A stretch of DNA of 16,930 bases from JAGLTA01 sp034660735. Lineage in GTDB: Bacteria; Patescibacteriota; Patescibacteriia; JAACEG01. The stretch is taken from positions 1 to 16,930 of the forward strand of contig JAYEJQ010000030.1 of NCBI GenBank assembly GCA_034660735.1, read 5' to 3'. This document shows positions 14,488 through 16,930 of the stretch, piece by piece. Each line of letters begins with the position of its first letter. The first letter of the stretch is position 1. Below the pieces are notes generated by a model. It was not told the origin of the DNA, ran no database searches, and saw only the letters and a list, made by a program, of their open reading frames with translations. A program made the translations under genes and the position numbers.

Positions 14488-14671
14488 TAGACTTGTCGCA
14501 TAATAACTTTTTACTGCGATTTCTCCTCCAAAGGCGGACAGGCATATTTTGGTCAAATTTTCCATCCCCCTTCTCGCGAGAGGGGGGATGAAATATTTGC
14601 CTCAAAATTTGAAAATCTCGCGGAATTTATCCCGTATTCGCTACGGGGAAATTTATTATGCGACAAGTCTA
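14488..14671. mobile_element. 184-bp MITE-like foldback element with 19-bp perfect inverted ends
   Basis: TAGACTTGTCGCATAATAA at 14488-14506 is the exact reverse complement of 14653-14671. Both ends carry TA, which may be part of the repeat or a TA target duplication as made by IS630/Tc1-mariner elements. Inside is a 28-bp palindrome at 14563-14590 with one mismatch (arm CATCCCCC, centre TCGCGA). The flanking TTTTG-CAAAT-type arms pair as well. A CCCGTA/TACGGG hairpin lies at 14631-14647. It encodes no transposase. It starts directly after the phosphohexomutase TAA and ends 12 bp before the nucleotidyltransferase ATG. Confidence 0.7.
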
Positions 14672-14683
14672 ATAAATAAAATT

Positions 14684-15130
14684 ATGAATAAAGCAATAGA
14701 TAAAAAAATAGTCGTTGCCGTGAGCGGTTATTTCAACCCCTTGCATACAGGGCACCTTAAATTATTTGAAGACGCTAAAAAACTTGGTGATTATTTAGTC
14801 GTGATAATCAATAATGATCGGCAAGTCGGATTAAAAGGCAGAGTGCCTTTTATGGTTGAAAAAGACAGAGCTGAAATTGTTAGCGCTATAAAATGGGTAG
14901 ATAAAGCGTTTATTTCAATTGATAAAGACAGGTCAGTATGCGAATCTTTAAAAGCGATCAATCCTGATATTTTTGCGAATGGCGGCGACAGGAATGAAGG
15001 CAATGTGCCAGAAGTCGCGGTCTGTGAAAAATTAAATATTAAAATGATTGACAATGTCGGTGGCGATAAATTGAATTCAAGTTCTATTTTAATAAAAAAA
15101 GCGTCTGAATTAAGCGCTGAAAAATTTTAA
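14684..15130 (+). CDS. HIGH-family nucleotidyltransferase (RfaE/HldE C-domain or TagD-like)
   Basis: Transfers a nucleotidyl group to a sugar- or polyol-phosphate, releasing pyrophosphate. The result is an activated precursor for surface glycans or lipids. Length is 148 aa with this start. GYFNPLHTGH (15-24) holds the HxGH signature. LKG and KDRAEIVSAIKWVD (60-73) are typical of heptose-1-phosphate adenylyltransferase and glycerol-3-phosphate cytidylyltransferase relatives. NGGDRN is at 99-104 and the closing NSSSIL motif at 131-136. The frame is open back to 14549, but that extension is translated from the foldback element and has no family counterpart. ATG 14684 places beta-strand 1 correctly. 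It sits 10 nt before argS and downstream of a phosphohexomutase. Substrate is unresolved. Confidence 0.85.
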   Translation: MNKAIDKKIVVAVSGYFNPLHTGHLKLFEDAKKLGDYLVVIINNDRQVGLKGRVPFMVEKDRAEIVSAIKWVDKAFISIDKDRSVCESLKAINPDIFANGGDRNEGNVPEVAVCEKLNIKMIDNVGGDKLNSSSILIKKASELSAEKF

Positions 15131-15140
15131 ATTATTTTTT

Positions 15141-16928
15141 GTGCAGTATAAATTAAATTCAAAAATTGAGAATAAATTTACTTATTTAGCGATTAAGGAA
15201 ATTTTTGGATTGCTGAATAAAGTTATTGGAAAAAAAAATTTAAAAGAGTTGGAGATTATTTATCCGCCAGAAAGAGAGATGGGAGATTTTGTGTTACCTT
15301 GTTTTGTTTTGGCGAAAAATTTTAAAAAGTCTCCAATTGAAATCGCGGCGGAATTATCAAAGAATATTAAATTAAAAAATAGCGGAGTAATTTGTAAAAT
15401 AAAAAACCAAGGTCCTTATTTGAATTTTTTTGTTAAAAACAATAGAACAGCAGAGTTAGTTTTGCGCGAAATTTTTTTAAAAAAAGATAAAATCGGCGAA
15501 AATAAAATTGGAAAAGATAAAAAAATAATGATTGAATATTTATCGCCAAATACGAATAAGCCTCTGCATTTGGGGCACAGCCGCAACGCGTTTCTTGGAT
15601 GGAGCGTCAGTAAAATTTTGCAGGCGAACGGATATAAAGTTATAAAAGCTTGCTTGATAAACGACAGAGGAATTCATATTTGCAAGTCAATGCTTGCCTA
15701 TCAAAAAATGGGAAATAAAAAAACTCCAAAAAGCGAAAAAATAAAAAGTGATCATTTTGTAGGAGATTATTATGTTTTGTTTGATAAGTTGCAAAATGAA
15801 AATCCAGAAATTGAAAAAGAAGCGCAAGAACTTTTGCGAAAATGGGAAAAGGGAGACAAAAAAGTTTTAACTCTTTGGAAAAAAATGAATAGTTGGGCAA
15901 TAAGCGGGATAAAAGAAACCTGCAAAGAGATTGGAGTCAGTTTTGATAAATTTTATTTTGAAAGTGATTTTTATAAAAAAGGAAAAAATATTATTTTAAA
16001 AGGATTGAAGCAAAAAAAATTTACCAAAGAGGAGGGCGCTGTTTTGGCTGATCTGAAAAAATATAATCTGCCGAATAAATTTTTATTGCGAAGCGACGGC
16101 ACAGCACTTTACATAACACAGGATATTTATTTGTCATATTTAAAATACAAAGATTATGAGCCGAATAAAATAATTCATATTATCGGAAGCGAACAGGATT
16201 TATCGCAGAAGCAGTTATTCGCGATTTTAGATATTTTGAAATTTAAAGTTGCTAAAAATATGAGTCATCTTAGTTATGGAATGATAAATGTTGAAGGAGG
16301 AAAATTGAAATCTCGCGAAGGCGTGAAAGTTGATGTTGATAATCTGCTCGCGGAATTGAAAGGCGAGGCAGAAGCGGAAATTAAAAAACGGAACAAGAAA
16401 TTAAACAAAAAAGAGGTTGAGCGGAGAGCGAAAATTATCGTTTTAGGAGCTTTGAAATATTATATTTTACTATACGGCGCGAAAAATACTGTTAATTTTA
16501 ATCCTAAAAAATCTTTATCCTTTACGGGAAATACAGGACCTTATTTGCAATACACCTACGCTCGGATTATCGGAATTATCCAAAAGTCGGATGTTGGATT
16601 TCAGATTTCAGATTTTAGATTTCAAATATCAGATGTTGTTGATGTTGATTTCAGTAAATTATCTGACGTTGCTGACACGAATTTAATTTTTGAATTGTCA
16701 AAATTTTCAAACGTAATAAAACAGGCGGGCGAAAATTGCGACCCGTCAATTTTAGCAAAATATCTTTATGAATTAGCCAAAATATTTCATAATTTTTATC
16801 ATCAATCTCCAGTTTTACAATCTGACAAAGAGACAAAAAAAGCGCGTTTGCTTTTAATTTTTTCAGTCGCGCAAATTATTAAAAAGGGATTAGAATTATT
16901 GGGAATTGAAACAATGGAAGAAATGTAG
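15141..16928 (+). CDS. argS: Arginyl-tRNA synthetase
   Basis: Class I synthetase charging tRNA-Arg. Length is 595 aa and complete, ending TAG at 16926-16928. The N-terminal additional domain spans about 1-100. The HIGH motif is HLGH at 143-146 (SPNTNKPLHLGHSRN). The KMSKS-equivalent is GGKLKSREG at 386-394. The junction GNTGPYLQYTYARI at 463-476 is typical. The DALR anticodon-binding domain ends GLELLGIETMEEM. The GTG start at 15141 gives the N-domain; the first in-frame ATG (Met48) would cut into it, so GTG is preferred despite no Shine-Dalgarno site. A heptapeptide repeat, FQISDFR-FQISDVV, sits at 487-500 between catalytic and anticodon domains. It is encoded by tandem 7-bp DNA units and looks like a repeat insertion tolerated in frame. 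Confidence 0.96.
   Translation: MQYKLNSKIENKFTYLAIKEIFGLLNKVIGKKNLKELEIIYPPEREMGDFVLPCFVLAKNFKKSPIEIAAELSKNIKLKNSGVICKIKNQGPYLNFFVKNNRTAELVLREIFLKKDKIGENKIGKDKKIMIEYLSPNTNKPLHLGHSRNAFLGWSVSKILQANGYKVIKACLINDRGIHICKSMLAYQKMGNKKTPKSEKIKSDHFVGDYYVLFDKLQNENPEIEKEAQELLRKWEKGDKKVLTLWKKMNSWAISGIKETCKEIGVSFDKFYFESDFYKKGKNIILKGLKQKKFTKEEGAVLADLKKYNLPNKFLLRSDGTALYITQDIYLSYLKYKDYEPNKIIHIIGSEQDLSQKQLFAILDILKFKVAKNMSHLSYGMINVEGGKLKSREGVKVDVDNLLAELKGEAEAEIKKRNKKLNKKEVERRAKIIVLGALKYYILLYGAKNTVNFNPKKSLSFTGNTGPYLQYTYARIIGIIQKSDVGFQISDFRFQISDVVDVDFSKLSDVADTNLIFELSKFSNVIKQAGENCDPSILAKYLYELAKIFHNFYHQSPVLQSDKETKKARLLLIFSVAQIIKKGLELLGIETMEEM
16596..16637. repeat. In-frame 7-bp tandem repeat inside argS
   Basis: Six consecutive heptamers: GGATTTC, AGATTTC, AGATTTT, AGATTTC, AAATATC, AGATGTT. 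Three units make 21 bp, so the protein shows a 7-residue period. The unit resembles the AT-rich simple repeats of intergenic DNA rather than conserved argS sequence. Confidence 0.8.
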
Positions 16929-16930
16929 GT

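Noticed and set aside
14549..14683. Upstream extension of the nucleotidyltransferase frame
   Set aside because: It is translated from the foldback element and has no counterpart in the family; ATG 14684 fits the fold.
1..16930. Alternative genetic code with TGA as glycine (Gracilibacteria/SR1 type)
   Set aside because: All recognised genes are full length without in-frame TGA, so there is no sign of recoding.

Overview
This is an AT-rich segment, by eye about one-third GC. It most likely comes from a Patescibacteria/CPR (Parcubacteria-like) bacterium. The reasons are a Cas12a-type CRISPR array, a fused ThyX-like thymidylate synthase, an archaeal-type class I aldolase, a GH57 enzyme, a short PilC, few Shine-Dalgarno sites and tightly packed genes. 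The genetic code looks standard: every long gene reads through without in-frame TGA, twelve genes end in TAA, argS ends in TAG and none ends in TGA. The lineage is inferred from content, not from a marker phylogeny.

Layout. (1) 1-338 is the trailer end of a type V-A CRISPR array read left to right. The leader and any cas genes would lie left of the window. The last full repeat runs into a perfect 28-bp palindrome, and a decayed terminal repeat follows. (2) 339-785 is a gene-free island of short inverted repeats. It contains a second copy (657-729) of the array's decayed end. (3) recQ and a GH57 glycosidase lie on the + strand. The GH57 gene has a consensus-perfect promoter and an apparent C-terminal UVR motif. 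(4) On the - strand, dcd-thyX-dut is a tight dUMP/dTMP operon. Further downstream on the same strand are a HlyD/MacA-like adaptor and tmk. Together dcd, dut, thyX and tmk give a complete route from dCTP to dTDP. (5) On the + strand come pilC, a class I fructose-bisphosphate aldolase, a small two-helix membrane protein with a terminator, a phosphohexomutase, a HIGH-family nucleotidyltransferase and argS.

Repeats shape much of the non-coding DNA. An AT-rich foldback family occupies three intergenic gaps. GC-rich palindromes occur near the array and between genes. A 184-bp foldback element with perfect 19-bp inverted ends and TA borders sits between the phosphohexomutase and nucleotidyltransferase genes. 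A heptanucleotide tandem repeat lies in frame inside argS.

The most notable points are the ThyX-like protein, whose two halves each keep a different part of the ThyX signature; the palindrome fused to the last CRISPR repeat and the duplicated array end; the GH57-UVR architecture; and the MITE-like element. No tRNA, rRNA, cas gene or transposase was recognised.
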